A stretch of 55,945 nucleotides of DNA, from assembly GCF_900240265.1 (NCBI RefSeq), contig NZ_LT964739.1, forward strand, positions 1 to 55,945. The letters are read 5' to 3'. The notes beneath the pieces are model-generated. The model was not told the DNA's origin. It did no database searches and was given only the letters and a program-made list of their open reading frames with translations. This document shows, piece by piece, positions 43,052-51,107 of this stretch (positions are counted from its first letter, which is position 1; each line of letters opens with the position of its first letter). The stretch is from Galactobacillus timonensis (GTDB lineage: Bacteria > Bacillota_I > Bacilli_A > Erysipelotrichales > Erysipelotrichaceae). The position numbers and the translations under genes were made by a program.

Positions 43052-43290
43052 GCTGCTTCTCCCTTCACCGGTTCAACCTCAACCATTTCTGCCTCTGATT
43101 TACGGATCGTCAGCTCATAGCCGCGCACCGTAAGCTCAATCGGATCGCCCAGCGGAGCAACCTTGCGCACATAGATCTGCGTGTTCTTTGTGATACCCAT
43201 ATCCATGATGCGTCTGCGCAATGCACCTTCACCGTTGATCTTTAAGACGCGGCAGGTATCACCTACTTTAACTTCCTTCAATGTAAGCAT
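43048..43290 (-). CDS. feoA: FeoA, second copy
   Basis: An 80-aa SH3-like FeoA protein (LTLKEVKVGDTCRVLKI; RRRIMDMGITKNTQIYV). It overlaps feoB (ATGA). FeoA proteins bind FeoB and stimulate Fe2+ uptake. Confidence 0.93.
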   Translation of the reverse strand: MLTLKEVKVGDTCRVLKINGEGALRRRIMDMGITKNTQIYVRKVAPLGDPIELTVRGYELTIRKSEAEMVEVEPVKGEAA

Positions 43291-43338
43291 GTACTGCTTC
43301 CCCTTTCCTTTTCTTCCATATTTACAAGCGATGGCTGC

Positions 43339-43554
43339 TCACTCCACCATCACCTTGGAAGCCATCTGACTTGTAATCGCCAGGCGCGTGTCTTTGACGA
43401 TCACAATGACGTCTCCATAACGCTGCAGGATCACCTGAACCTTCGTTCCCGGTACGAATCCGAGATCTTCCAGGTGGCGCTTCATTTCATCGGTTCCATG
43501 AACCTGATTGACGGTTACCGTCGAATCTGCATCTGCGAATGTCAGTGGAATCAT
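43339..43554 (-). CDS. feoA: FeoA, first copy
   Basis: A 71-aa FeoA/SH3-like protein (HLEDLGFVPGTKVQVI; DTRLAI) preceded by GGAGGC. It is separate from and only distantly similar to the second FeoA, so the pair may form a heteromeric FeoB partner. Confidence 0.92.
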   Translation of the reverse strand: MIPLTFADADSTVTVNQVHGTDEMKRHLEDLGFVPGTKVQVILQRYGDVIVIVKDTRLAITSQMASKVMVE

Positions 43555-43558
43555 TTCT

Positions 43559-43810
43559 CTATGCCTCCTCGATCTGCCGGGCCGCTTCTTTTCCGGCGGC
43601 GGTCAGATACACAATGCCGTAGCGTTCCATTTCAACAAAACCCGCTGCCGCAAGGCGCCGGACCATGACACAGACACTGGAGCGCCTCACCTGAAGCAGT
43701 CTGGCAAGGGCTACGCAGCGGATGCCCCGTCCATTTGCGTCCAGGGAAACAATTGCGCGGAGGTATTTCTTTTCACCTGCCGTCATTTTTTCAATATCAG
43801 TGTTAGTCAC
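43559..43810 (-). CDS. Mini DtxR-like winged-helix regulator
   Basis: An 83-aa protein equal to the N-terminal wHTH of iron-dependent repressors (KKYLRAIVSLDANGRGIRCV; RRSSVCVMVRRLAAAGFVEM). It lacks the dimerisation and metal-binding domains of DtxR/IdeR/MntR. The start is GTG at 43810. It is first in the feo operon, with a palindromic operator over its own promoter, so autoregulation is likely. Metal sensing must come from another protein, a partner or its single Cys pair. Confidence 0.75.
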   Translation of the reverse strand: MTNTDIEKMTAGEKKYLRAIVSLDANGRGIRCVALARLLQVRRSSVCVMVRRLAAAGFVEMERYGIVYLTAAGKEAARQIEEA

Positions 43811-43824
43811 GTCTTACCACATGC

Positions 43825-43844
43825 GTTAGTTTAAGATAACTAAC
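43825..43844. promoter_or_regulatory. feo operator palindrome
   Basis: GTTAGTT-TAAGAT-AACTAAC, a perfect 7-bp inverted repeat covering the -10 and spacer of the feo promoter. A further GTTAGT half site lies at 43802. Confidence 0.75.
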
Positions 43845-43856
43845 AGTGATCGTCAA
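43828..43856 (-). promoter_or_regulatory. feo operon promoter
   Basis: Minus strand -35 TTGACG (43851-43856) and -10 TAAACT (43828-43833), 17-bp spacer, about 18 bp before the GTG start. Confidence 0.7.
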
Positions 43857-43972
43857 GGAAAATTGTACAAATCTCATGGAAGATCGTAATAATTTCACAA
43901 TAGTGATAACAGGCATTATGAAGCGGTCTAACATTGTTTTGTGCCACCGTCTGTTTCCGCATGCAGGCATAA

Positions 43973-44006
43973 AAAAAGTGTCCCTTTTTGTATTAAAAGG
44001 ACACTT
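43973..44006 (-). terminator. Terminator of alr
   Basis: AAGTGTCC / GGACACTT stem followed by TTTTTTT on the minus strand, just past the alr stop. Confidence 0.8.
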
Positions 44007-44017
44007 GCATTGATTGC

Positions 44018-45130
44018 TTATTCACCCGCATTGATACTTTTGGTGAGACGTTCGTTGGCTTCACCGATCACCCTGCCGTGCTCTACATAGGTACGGGTTA
44101 CACGGCCCGAGATCAGGCAGATGATTTCATAGGGGATCGTATTCAGATCCTTTGCCATATCCTCGAGAGGGATATGTTCCCCAAACAGCTCCACCTTCGT
44201 TCCAGTGAGCATCCGGTGCGGCAGGCGGATCATCATCTGATCCATGCACACGCGGCCGACGATTTCGCACAGTTCGCCATCCACATACACATGGCGCCCC
44301 TGGTTGGCACGTACGAAGCCATCCGCATAGCCGACGGGAACGGTTGCGATCCATTCCCCTTCCTTTGCCGTATAGGTTGCGCCATAACCGACCCTGTCTC
44401 CCTCATGAACCTGCTTGGCCATGATAATCGTAGAGTAAAAGGACAGCGGACGCTTCAGATCATTCTTATATGTCGAAATGCCGTACAGCGAGATGCCGAC
44501 CCGGCAGGCATTGGACACCGGATCCCTGAAATTGATCGTCGCATCCGAGTTGTCACAATGAATCCAGTCAAAGCCATAGTTCAGGCCCTTCACCGTATCC
44601 GCAAAGATCTGATACTGACGGTCTGTAAATTCCGGGTCAAAGTCCGAGCATGAGAAATGCGTAAAGATGCCGGTCACCTTCGCACCTGCATCGAGCAGCG
44701 TCTTCAGCGCAGCCCTGCTTTCCTCAAAGGAGCGGTAACCGATCCGCGTCATACCTGTATCAATCGCAAGATGCACCTTGAGACCGGCGCATCCCGCCGC
44801 AGCAAGATCCGCAGCGAATTCAGGCGAATAGGCGGCGACCGTAATGTTTTCCTTTTCCATCAAGGCCGCATCCCTAGGATCCGTCGCACCAAGGATCAGA
44901 ATCTCCGCGCCGCAGCCCTGGTTTCTGAGCATCATTGCCTCATCCAGTGAAGAAACGGCAATCATCGAAGCCCCTGCACGCAATACGGCGTTGGCCACTT
45001 CAATATCTCCGCAGCCATAGGCATCAGCCTTCAGTACGGCAATGAAACGTTTGCCGCAGATGGCATGAATGGTGCGGACATTGTCCTCAATCGCATCGAG
45101 ATTTACTTCCAGCCAAGTTTTTCTATACAT
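44018..45130 (-). CDS. alr: Alanine racemase
   Basis: A 370-aa PLP enzyme making D-alanine for peptidoglycan. PLP lysine Lys34 in AVLKADAYG and catalytic Tyr in the YGATYTA/VPVGYADGF region of the C-terminal domain. The start at 45130 is chosen because GGAGGTGATCCG precedes MYRKTWLEV, the usual beginning. It lies alone, closed by a strong terminator, beside the decayed region. Confidence 0.95.
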   Translation of the reverse strand: MYRKTWLEVNLDAIEDNVRTIHAICGKRFIAVLKADAYGCGDIEVANAVLRAGASMIAVSSLDEAMMLRNQGCGAEILILGATDPRDAALMEKENITVAAYSPEFAADLAAAGCAGLKVHLAIDTGMTRIGYRSFEESRAALKTLLDAGAKVTGIFTHFSCSDFDPEFTDRQYQIFADTVKGLNYGFDWIHCDNSDATINFRDPVSNACRVGISLYGISTYKNDLKRPLSFYSTIIMAKQVHEGDRVGYGATYTAKEGEWIATVPVGYADGFVRANQGRHVYVDGELCEIVGRVCMDQMMIRLPHRMLTGTKVELFGEHIPLEDMAKDLNTIPYEIICLISGRVTRTYVEHGRVIGEANERLTKSINAGE

Positions 45131-45306
45131 CGGATCACCTCCGGATACTGGTTGACCCCTTACAGAAGTCACGATTCTAATATTACCCTATTCCAGCGCA
45201 GCACGAATCAGGGCATAAAAAAATCCGCATTTTTCACGGGCGCCTTTCATGACCAATTCATGCCGCTTAAATACGCAGTTATTGTAACAACGACGCAAAT
45301 GATTTA

Positions 45307-45498
45307 CTATGCCTTTTCATAAAAACGATGCCGCAGTATCTCCCGTTCACGCATATCAAGCAGGCCGGAAAACGCCCGGATTTCCTTGCGCAGCCAGCCA
45401 GAGTCATACCTTTCAAAGGCGAATCATGCAGTCATTTTTTGAGAGTCGCGCATTTCCATGTCAACCGGTTCGGATTGCAGAGCTTCACTCCTTAGCAT
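45307..45498 (-). pseudogene. Gene remnant with in-frame stop
   Basis: A 64-codon frame from ATG 45498 interrupted by TGA after 24 codons. The second half (YDSGWLRKEIRAFSGLLDMR and RHRFYEKA) has the helical, charged look of a sigma-like or ArpU-type regulatory protein tail. No firm family. Confidence 0.35.
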
Positions 45499-45588
45499 CA
45501 AGCCTATTGAATCCCCTATAAAAATGATATATATATCATATACAGAGATGGAGGACATGGCCTGTGACGCCTAGTCTAGCCATCCTTT

Positions 45589-45723
45589 TTATTTCCTTCC
45601 CTTTGACCTGATTACTACTTCCAGGCCATTCATTCGACGAATAACAATGTCCAAATCATTTTTACTCAACATGTTGCCCTTAACCGCATTGACGCCGGAA
45701 AGATATCCGGTCTCATTCATCAT
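45589..45723 (-). pseudogene. Unrecognised C-terminal gene remnant
   Basis: A 44-codon minus frame beginning MMNETGYLSG and ending RSKGRK. The coding look (LSKNDLDIVIRRMNGLEVV) extends about ten codons upstream without a start. Possibly the end of a lost mobile-element gene. Confidence 0.35.
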
Positions 45724-46106
45724 AGCTATGTACTCAATCCATCGTTCCCCGGACACACCTCAGGCTGTTAATTGTCAAACCCGGATAGATCTGCACGCTT
45801 TGAATCCATCTGCTCTTCCAGGGATGAAAGAATTCGGAATATCGCTTTTAAGTTAACTGTCATTCTTCCAATTTGGTAATCGCCTTTTTTGGACTATCTA
45901 AAAATAGATGGGGTTTGGGGGTGCCTCTAAGAAATCCTGGGATTGATGATCCGGGAGGAGTTAAAGAGCTGTAAACCCTCATGGGGAGGCACAACGGCCT
46001 TCTCCTTTTCGTATTTACCGATTATCATGCGGTTAGAGACATCAATAGAAAGGAAAAGGTTCAGAGACAAAGCTTCCCAGCACTCTCTGAACCCGTAACC
46101 AAAACC

Positions 46107-46172
46107 ATGGTTAGTGTACCACATTCACAATACAAAATTGTTAAACATCCTAATCATCCGAATGATTTTTGA
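46107..46172 (+). CDS. Short upstream frame, possible frameshift partner
   Basis: 21 codons (MVSVPHSQYKIVKHPNHPND plus Phe) ending UUU UGA. A -1 slip on the five-U run would join it to the accessory protein frame that begins TTG ATG AAA at 46169. Otherwise the stop overlaps the next ATG (TGATG) and could couple translation. Confidence 0.35.
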   Translation: MVSVPHSQYKIVKHPNHPNDF

Positions 46173-46645
46173 TGAAATGCAGCGAACCTGTTTTGGATCC
46201 TGAAACAGGCCTGCCAATGAGATTCTGCGGAACAGCCAGAAGGTGCGTTAAAACACCAAAAGGTTCTTACTGGATCTGGATTCCTGTCGCCGTCTCTTCC
46301 AACGGAAGACATCACCGTGTTCTCCCTGATTTCCTTGTCCCTTACAAGCACTACTCGGTGCAGACCATCGAATCGGCTCTGGACAATGATCTGGATCTTG
46401 ATCGTTATTCGCTTCCTTCCGATTCTTCCGTTTACCGTTGGAACAAATGGCTCGATAAGCTCATTGTGCAGCTCCGGATTTTCCTGAAGCTGGTTGATCC
46501 GCCTGATTCGCTGCTTCAACAGCTTCGTGTTCTATTCCGGCGTGATGTCCGCCGGGCTCCGGAATATGATTCTTCCAGTGGCTGGGTGGCCGGAATCAAT
46601 CTCTGCCTGAATGGGCCAAATGACTTTGACTTGGGCCTTTCCTGA
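46172..46645 (+). CDS. ISL3 accessory protein (DUF6431-like)
   Basis: 157 aa from ATG 46172. N-terminal Cys residues (MKCSEPVL; MRFCGTARRC), a core HHRVLPDFLVPYKHYSVQTI typical of the family, then VYRWNKWLDKL. It lies 34 bp upstream of the transposase, as in copy 1, so the pairing is conserved across two diverged elements. Possible roles are target choice or end binding; none is demonstrated by the sequence. Confidence 0.65.
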   Translation: MKCSEPVLDPETGLPMRFCGTARRCVKTPKGSYWIWIPVAVSSNGRHHRVLPDFLVPYKHYSVQTIESALDNDLDLDRYSLPSDSSVYRWNKWLDKLIVQLRIFLKLVDPPDSLLQQLRVLFRRDVRRAPEYDSSSGWVAGINLCLNGPNDFDLGLS

Positions 46646-46679
46646 TCTTCCCCTATGCTGGGCTCAAAGGAGAAGATCT

Positions 46680-48095
46680 ATGTCCGAACAATCTGATAAA
46701 CAGGCCATTCTTGAATTCTTTAACCTCGATACAGGCAGTGTGGAGAATGTCATCTTCCATAATGACAATGGCAGTGCGTCTGTCCATGTTTTACTGCGGC
46801 CGGATCATCCGCCTTGTCCCGATTGCGGCTGTACCCTGCCAAGGGTTAAGGACTACATTGACAAGAAGATAAGCCACGGCGTCTTTACTGATCGTGAGTG
46901 CACCATCTTCTATCATGCCCGCAGGTACATCTGTCCTGTCTGTCATCGAACGTACTATGAGAACAATCCATTCTGTTTCAGGAAGCAGCACATCTCCGCC
47001 CTCACGGTTGAAAACATTCTGAACGATTTGAAGATTCAGACCGAGACCTTCGCTTCCGTCGCTAAGCGGTATCACATCTCTCCCACAACCGCTGCCTCCG
47101 TCTTCGATGCCCACGTAAAGGAGGCGCGAAGACCTCTGCCCACATTGATGTGCTGGGATGAGAACTACGCATTTTATCATCCGGGAGAGAACTCAAAATA
47201 TGTGTTCGTTATTCTCGACTTTGAGTCACAGGAGCCGGTGGATATCCTGCCAAGCAGAAGAAAAGATTATCTGCTCAGCTACTTTCTCAAAATCCCAGTG
47301 GAAGAGCGAAAGCGCGTCAAAATGATTGCCACGGACATGTATAGTGAATACCGCGCCATCATACGTCAGCTGTTCCCTAAGGCCTATCATTCCGTTGACC
47401 ATTATCATGTCAGCCAGGAGCTCTCCAGAAAGGCTGACAGCGTCCGGATCAGAGTAATGAAGCAGACTCCAAAATATATTGAAGGCACAAAAACACAAAC
47501 CAACGAGTATTATCTGCTGAAGACATTCAACTGGATGATATTCAAGCGGCTGGACGCCAGAGACAAAGATGGTAAAAAGCTGTTCGATCCCGGCCATCCA
47601 AGGAAAATGAACCGCAAGCTGAACCGGTTCCTCAATTATTACGAAATTAAAGCCATGATCGAAGCCGTTCATCCCGATTTGAAAAAGGCATGGGACCTCA
47701 AGGATGACGTTGTGGACTTCTATGACAACTGCACTTACGATACTGCTCCCCAGGAGCTGAACAAACTGATTCAGTCCTTCGCAGCCAGTGGTATTCCGGA
47801 AATGAAAGAGTTCTCCCGCACCCTGATCAGCTGGAGAGAGGAGATTATCAACTCCTTCATTGTCGTAAAGCAGCGTCATACAGTCGATAAGGACACAGGC
47901 CAGGTGGTAGTGTCCGACATAAAACTGAATAACGGATTGATGGAGAACCGGAACTCAATCATCAAGACGATCAAGAAAGCAGCCAACGGATATACCAACT
48001 GGGACAGGTTCCGCAGCCGCTGCCTATATGTGCTCAGAAAGAGCTCCAAGCCAATGTTGAATCCTGTCATTCCGCCAAAGAAGGTTAAGCAATGA
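46680..48095 (+). CDS. ISL3-family transposase, copy 2
   Basis: A 471-aa DDE transposase with the N-terminal zinc finger CPDCGCT...CPVCHRTY and DDE candidates in MCWDENYAF, IATDMYSEY and GLMENRNS. AAAGGAGAAG precedes ATG 46680. It is intact, with the same domain layout as copy 1 but many substitutions, so it is a different IS species rather than a recent duplicate. Confidence 0.92.
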   Translation: MSEQSDKQAILEFFNLDTGSVENVIFHNDNGSASVHVLLRPDHPPCPDCGCTLPRVKDYIDKKISHGVFTDRECTIFYHARRYICPVCHRTYYENNPFCFRKQHISALTVENILNDLKIQTETFASVAKRYHISPTTAASVFDAHVKEARRPLPTLMCWDENYAFYHPGENSKYVFVILDFESQEPVDILPSRRKDYLLSYFLKIPVEERKRVKMIATDMYSEYRAIIRQLFPKAYHSVDHYHVSQELSRKADSVRIRVMKQTPKYIEGTKTQTNEYYLLKTFNWMIFKRLDARDKDGKKLFDPGHPRKMNRKLNRFLNYYEIKAMIEAVHPDLKKAWDLKDDVVDFYDNCTYDTAPQELNKLIQSFAASGIPEMKEFSRTLISWREEIINSFIVVKQRHTVDKDTGQVVVSDIKLNNGLMENRNSIIKTIKKAANGYTNWDRFRSRCLYVLRKSSKPMLNPVIPPKKVKQ

Positions 48096-48391
48096 CTTCA
48101 ACCAGCTTTCAGCCCCTGAGTCCCGAGCAGACATGGATCACTGCAGAAGGAGCCTGTTTGTATGGCAAAGAAGCAGAACAATATCTGCAGGCCAGCATTC
48201 GTTCCATGAACCGAATATGCCGCTCAGCACAGCGATTAATGCGCGGCATTGAATGCGAGCTGAAGCAGTGTGACCAAACGAGCAGTATGACTCTGTATGC
48301 CATGAACACAGACGAGATGCTTGCCCGCATCGCCATCTATTGCGAGATGTTTTTGGATGAATACGAAGAACTTCAGGAGACGCAGCCGTAA
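48092..48391 (+). CDS. Third ORF of ISL3-type element
   Basis: A 99-aa helical protein whose ATG overlaps the transposase stop by four bases. Coupling suggests co-expression. Copy 1 has no counterpart. No domain recognised; it is rich in Met/Cys/Glu helices with no membrane segment. Confidence 0.55.
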   Translation: MTSTSFQPLSPEQTWITAEGACLYGKEAEQYLQASIRSMNRICRSAQRLMRGIECELKQCDQTSSMTLYAMNTDEMLARIAIYCEMFLDEYEELQETQP

Positions 48392-48420
48392 CAGGCGGTC
48401 TCCTTTTCCTTTCCATTCAA

Positions 48421-48446
48421 AAACCGCCTGTTTTACCAGACGGTTT
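48421..48446 (+). terminator. Hairpin after the third ISL3 ORF
   Basis: AAACCGCCTG / CAGACGGTTT stem with one mismatch and a 6-nt loop. Weak T-run. Confidence 0.45.
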
Positions 48447-48597
48447 CGTGGTGGGATAAACCTTCATGGGGTACCCTGACACCCCAAGTTTTTTTACTTC
48501 GTTTTCGAGGCATCCCCAGATAAATTTAGATCGCCCTTTTTTGAAGATATATCAAACGATAAATGATGCCAGAATGATTCCGCAGAAAAGAAAAAAA

Positions 48598-48615
48598 ACC
48601 GCATTGCAGTGCGGC
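48598..48615 (-). terminator. Terminator of the five-tRNA array
   Basis: CCGCA/TGCGG stem with TTTTTTTT on the minus strand, just past tRNA-Gly. Confidence 0.7.
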
Positions 48616-48626
48616 TTATTTACGAA

Positions 48627-48700
48627 TGGAGCGAGTGAACGGAATCGGACCGTCGTATGCAGCTTGGAAGGCTGCCGTTCTACCATTGAACTACACTCGC
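48627..48700 (-). tRNA. tRNA-Gly(TCC)
   Basis: A 74-nt cloverleaf with encoded CCA and anticodon loop CTTCCAA. Last gene of the array; its 3' end faces the ISL3 element and decayed region. Confidence 0.95.
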
Positions 48701-48702
48701 AT

Positions 48703-48778
48703 TGGTGACTCGGAAGGGAATCGAACCCTCGACCCACTGATTAAAAGTCAGTTGCTCTACCACCTGAGCTACCGAGTC
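48703..48778 (-). tRNA. tRNA-Lys(TTT)
   Basis: A 76-nt cloverleaf, anticodon loop CTTTTAA, acceptor GACTCGG/CCGAGTC, encoded CCA. A 76-nt spacer separates it from tRNA-Tyr. Confidence 0.95.
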
Positions 48779-48854
48779 ATAGTCTGCTCAAGGGCTTCAG
48801 GCCAAACCTTATTCCCAACATCCCGACCAACGATCGGATCATCAGCTAATAAAA

Positions 48855-48939
48855 TGGTGGAGACGGGTGGTTTCGAACCACCGAACCCAGAGGGAGCAGA
48901 TTTACAGTCTGCCGCGTTTAGCCACTTCGCTACGTCTCC
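48855..48939 (-). tRNA. tRNA-Tyr(GTA)
   Basis: An 85-nt type II tRNA with long variable arm, anticodon GTA, acceptor GGAGACG/CGTCTCC and encoded CCA. Confidence 0.94.
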
Positions 48940-48950
48940 ATTGGTATATA

Positions 48951-49026
48951 TGGTGCCGACAATAGGAATCGAACCTACAACCTACTGATTACAAATCAGT
49001 TGCTCTGCCAATTGAGCTATGTCGGC
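48951..49026 (-). tRNA. tRNA-Thr(TGT)
   Basis: A 76-nt cloverleaf, anticodon loop TTTGTAA, acceptor GCCGACA/TGTCGGC, encoded CCA. Confidence 0.95.
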
Positions 49027-49027
49027 A

Positions 49028-49103
49028 TGGTGGAGGTTAACGGGCTCGAACCGCTGACCCTCTGCTTGTAAGGCAGATGCTCTCCCAGCTGAGCTAAACC
49101 TCC
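49028..49103 (-). tRNA. tRNA-Val(TAC)
   Basis: A 76-nt cloverleaf, anticodon loop CTTACAA, acceptor GGAGGTT/AACCTCC, encoded CCA. First gene of the array. Confidence 0.95.
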
Positions 49104-49136
49104 ATATCACACCCTTCACTCAACGAGTGCTTCAAT

Positions 49137-49166
49137 ACTATAGCATCCCCCGCACAGTACGGTCAA
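49137..49166 (-). promoter_or_regulatory. Promoter of the five-tRNA array
   Basis: Minus strand -35 TTGACC (49161-49166) and -10 TATAGT (49137-49142), 18-bp spacer including a GGGGG run near the discriminator side. Confidence 0.6.
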
Positions 49167-49196
49167 CCGAAATTTCAGCCGATTTTCAGCAGATTT

Positions 49197-50021
49197 TCAG
49201 CCCTGTTTTTCAACCTCACGGCCGATCAGATCGATTACCACGATTTCCGGATTGTTGTAAAGACGCGGAATGTAATGGTAATGACGCGAAAGACCGCGGC
49301 TGATCACCAGAAGACTGTGATCCAGCGTATGCACACCGGAAATATACTTCGGCAAAAGACCCTGCTGCGGAGCCGCGATGCCGATATCGGTCCCAGGAAT
49401 CCGCCACTGTCCCCCATGGGCATGGCCCGAAACAACCATCTGACAGTCGATGTGATTGTAGAGATCAATGAAATGCGGCCGGTGTGACAGAAGAATCCGG
49501 TAATTATCCGTCGTATAAATGCGGTTGATATCGTCCGCGCTGTAGTCACTTTCATGCTTGCGGCACGGGATGCCGACGATTTCCAGCGACGTATCGCCCT
49601 TGGTAAAGACCGCGTTGCGGTAGGAAAGCACCTGGACTCCTGCTTCACGGAACTTCTTCAGAAGATCCTCCAGATCCGGGCGGTACTCCTCATGGTTTCC
49701 AGTCGAATAATAAACAGGGAAATCGCGCAGAGCCTTCATGAGCACCAGTGTATTGTCCTGGTGCATGTGCTCTTCGGCCATGTCGCCGGGCATCAGAATG
49801 AGATCCGGCTTCTCAGCCAGAACCTTCACCATCAGATCCTCCATGTTCATACCGTAGTCCGCATTGTGAAGATCCGAAAGAATCATCATCCGCACCGGCG
49901 TATGAATCTTACTGGAGCAGACGGTATACCGCGTCACATCAATGTCCCGCGGAAGTCCCGGGATGATCGCAGCCGCCGCTGCAGCTGCCGCAATCGCAAT
50001 GCCTGTCTTCTTGTCTGCCAT
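49197..50021 (-). CDS. Membrane-anchored metallophosphoesterase (YkuE-like)
   Basis: 274 aa. An N-terminal Ala/Ile-rich hydrophobic segment (8-24) serves as signal anchor, then a calcineurin-like domain: LSDLHNADYG, LMPGDMAE, TGNHEEYRPD and SGHAHGGQW supply the dinuclear metal ligands. ATG 50021 has GGTGGAG before it. Related proteins act on UDP-sugar lipids or phosphodiesters at the membrane. Substrate unresolved. Confidence 0.87.
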   Translation of the reverse strand: MADKKTGIAIAAAAAAAAIIPGLPRDIDVTRYTVCSSKIHTPVRMMILSDLHNADYGMNMEDLMVKVLAEKPDLILMPGDMAEEHMHQDNTLVLMKALRDFPVYYSTGNHEEYRPDLEDLLKKFREAGVQVLSYRNAVFTKGDTSLEIVGIPCRKHESDYSADDINRIYTTDNYRILLSHRPHFIDLYNHIDCQMVVSGHAHGGQWRIPGTDIGIAAPQQGLLPKYISGVHTLDHSLLVISRGLSRHYHYIPRLYNNPEIVVIDLIGREVEKQG

Positions 50022-50057
50022 CTGCTCCACCTGTTCTTTCTATTGATACGTTAACAA

Positions 50058-51029
50058 TCAGTTTCCAAGTTCACTGCCCAGTACAAGGCGCGCCGAGCCG
50101 TAAATGCCCGCGTCGTTGCCAAGCTGTGCCAGTACTACCTTTGCCTTCTGGGTATCCGCAAGAAGCGGAGTTAGCGGATTCATATAGGACTGAATCAGAT
50201 CGCACAGCCACTGGCCCGTCTTCGATACGCCGCCGCCAATGACGATGACTTCCGGATCCGTCGTCATGCAGATGATCGAAAGGCCCCAGCCAAGATAACG
50301 GCAGCAGGTATTCATCGCCTTCAGTGCCAGGCTGTCGCCCGCCTTTGCACAGTCACATACATCCTTTGCCGTTAATGCATCGCCAAACTGACGCATTGCG
50401 GAAGGATCATCACTTGCCTTAAGGACATTCTTTGCTTCGCGGACAATGCCGGTTGCCGAAGCCGTCTGTTCCAGGCAGCCGCGTCCGCCGCAGTTGCAGG
50501 TATCCGGATCATCTTCACGGATATGAATATGCCCGAATTCGCCGCCGGCACCATGGGCCCCGGTAACAATCTTGCTGTCGACGACGACACCGCCGCCGAC
50601 GCCCGTACCCAGCGTCACAAGCATCAGATTCTTATGGCCCTTGCCGCCGCCCTGCCACATTTCGCCAAGTGCCGCGACATTGGCATCGTTGCCGACATAG
50701 CAGTTAATGCCGCCGCCAAGAAGCTTCGAAAGCTCCTGGGCAGGATACAGATCCATCCAGCCAAGGTTCACGCAGACCGACACATAGCCGTCCGGCTGTA
50801 CAGGACCCGGCACATCAAGGCCGACCCCAGCCACATCATTCCAGCTGTAGTCTTCATCGGCGAGCTTCTTTTTCAGGGAAGCGGCCACATCTTCCAGAAT
50901 ATGTCCACCCGCATCCTCGTGACGCGTCGGGATTTCCCACTTCTCGACCAGCCGTCCTTCAACGGTGAAAAGTCCCATCTTAACGGTTGTGCCGCCGATA
51001 TCGATGCCGATGCAGTACCTCATTCCCAT
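50058..51029 (-). CDS. ROK-family glucokinase
   Basis: A 323-aa sugar kinase. ATP-binding motif DIGGTTVKMG (about 9-18), substrate region VGNDANVAALGE and the ROK zinc motif CNCGGRGCLE (CxCGxxGCxE). It phosphorylates glucose released by MalQ or the amylase before glycolysis. The start at 51029 was chosen for GGGAGGATAATCAT upstream. Confidence 0.9.
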   Translation of the reverse strand: MGMRYCIGIDIGGTTVKMGLFTVEGRLVEKWEIPTRHEDAGGHILEDVAASLKKKLADEDYSWNDVAGVGLDVPGPVQPDGYVSVCVNLGWMDLYPAQELSKLLGGGINCYVGNDANVAALGEMWQGGGKGHKNLMLVTLGTGVGGGVVVDSKIVTGAHGAGGEFGHIHIREDDPDTCNCGGRGCLEQTASATGIVREAKNVLKASDDPSAMRQFGDALTAKDVCDCAKAGDSLALKAMNTCCRYLGWGLSIICMTTDPEVIVIGGGVSKTGQWLCDLIQSYMNPLTPLLADTQKAKVVLAQLGNDAGIYGSARLVLGSELGN

Positions 51030-51107
51030 ATGATTATCCTCCCAGTGATCAAATGAATTGATTGGTCTCTCTTTCATTCATTTTACAGCATAGCCCGAAA
51101 GAAGGAA

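Larger units (their letters stand above)
45131..46106. other. Decayed intergenic region between alr and ISL3 copy 2
   Basis: About 1 kb without an intact gene. It holds two minus-strand coding remnants (45307-45498 and 45589-45723), an AT palindrome ATGATATATATATCAT (45524-45539) and, from about 45908, the left end of the second ISL3-type element. Confidence 0.6.
45908..48490 (+). mobile_element. ISL3-type insertion sequence, copy 2
   Basis: An accessory gene, an ISL3 transposase and a third small gene in one direction. Ends are approximated by TTTGGGGGTGCC (45914-45925) and its imperfect inverse TGACACCCCAAG (48477-48488). A 15-bp direct repeat TAAACCyTCATGGGG occurs at 45972 and 48457. Confidence 0.6.

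Noticed and set aside
48779..48854. 76-nt spacer in the tRNA array as a missing tRNA
   Set aside because: It does not fold into a cloverleaf and lacks a T-loop motif.
48626..48988. 120-aa plus-strand frame across the tRNA array
   Set aside because: It reads antisense through four tRNA genes; the apparent protein is an artefact of tRNA sequence.
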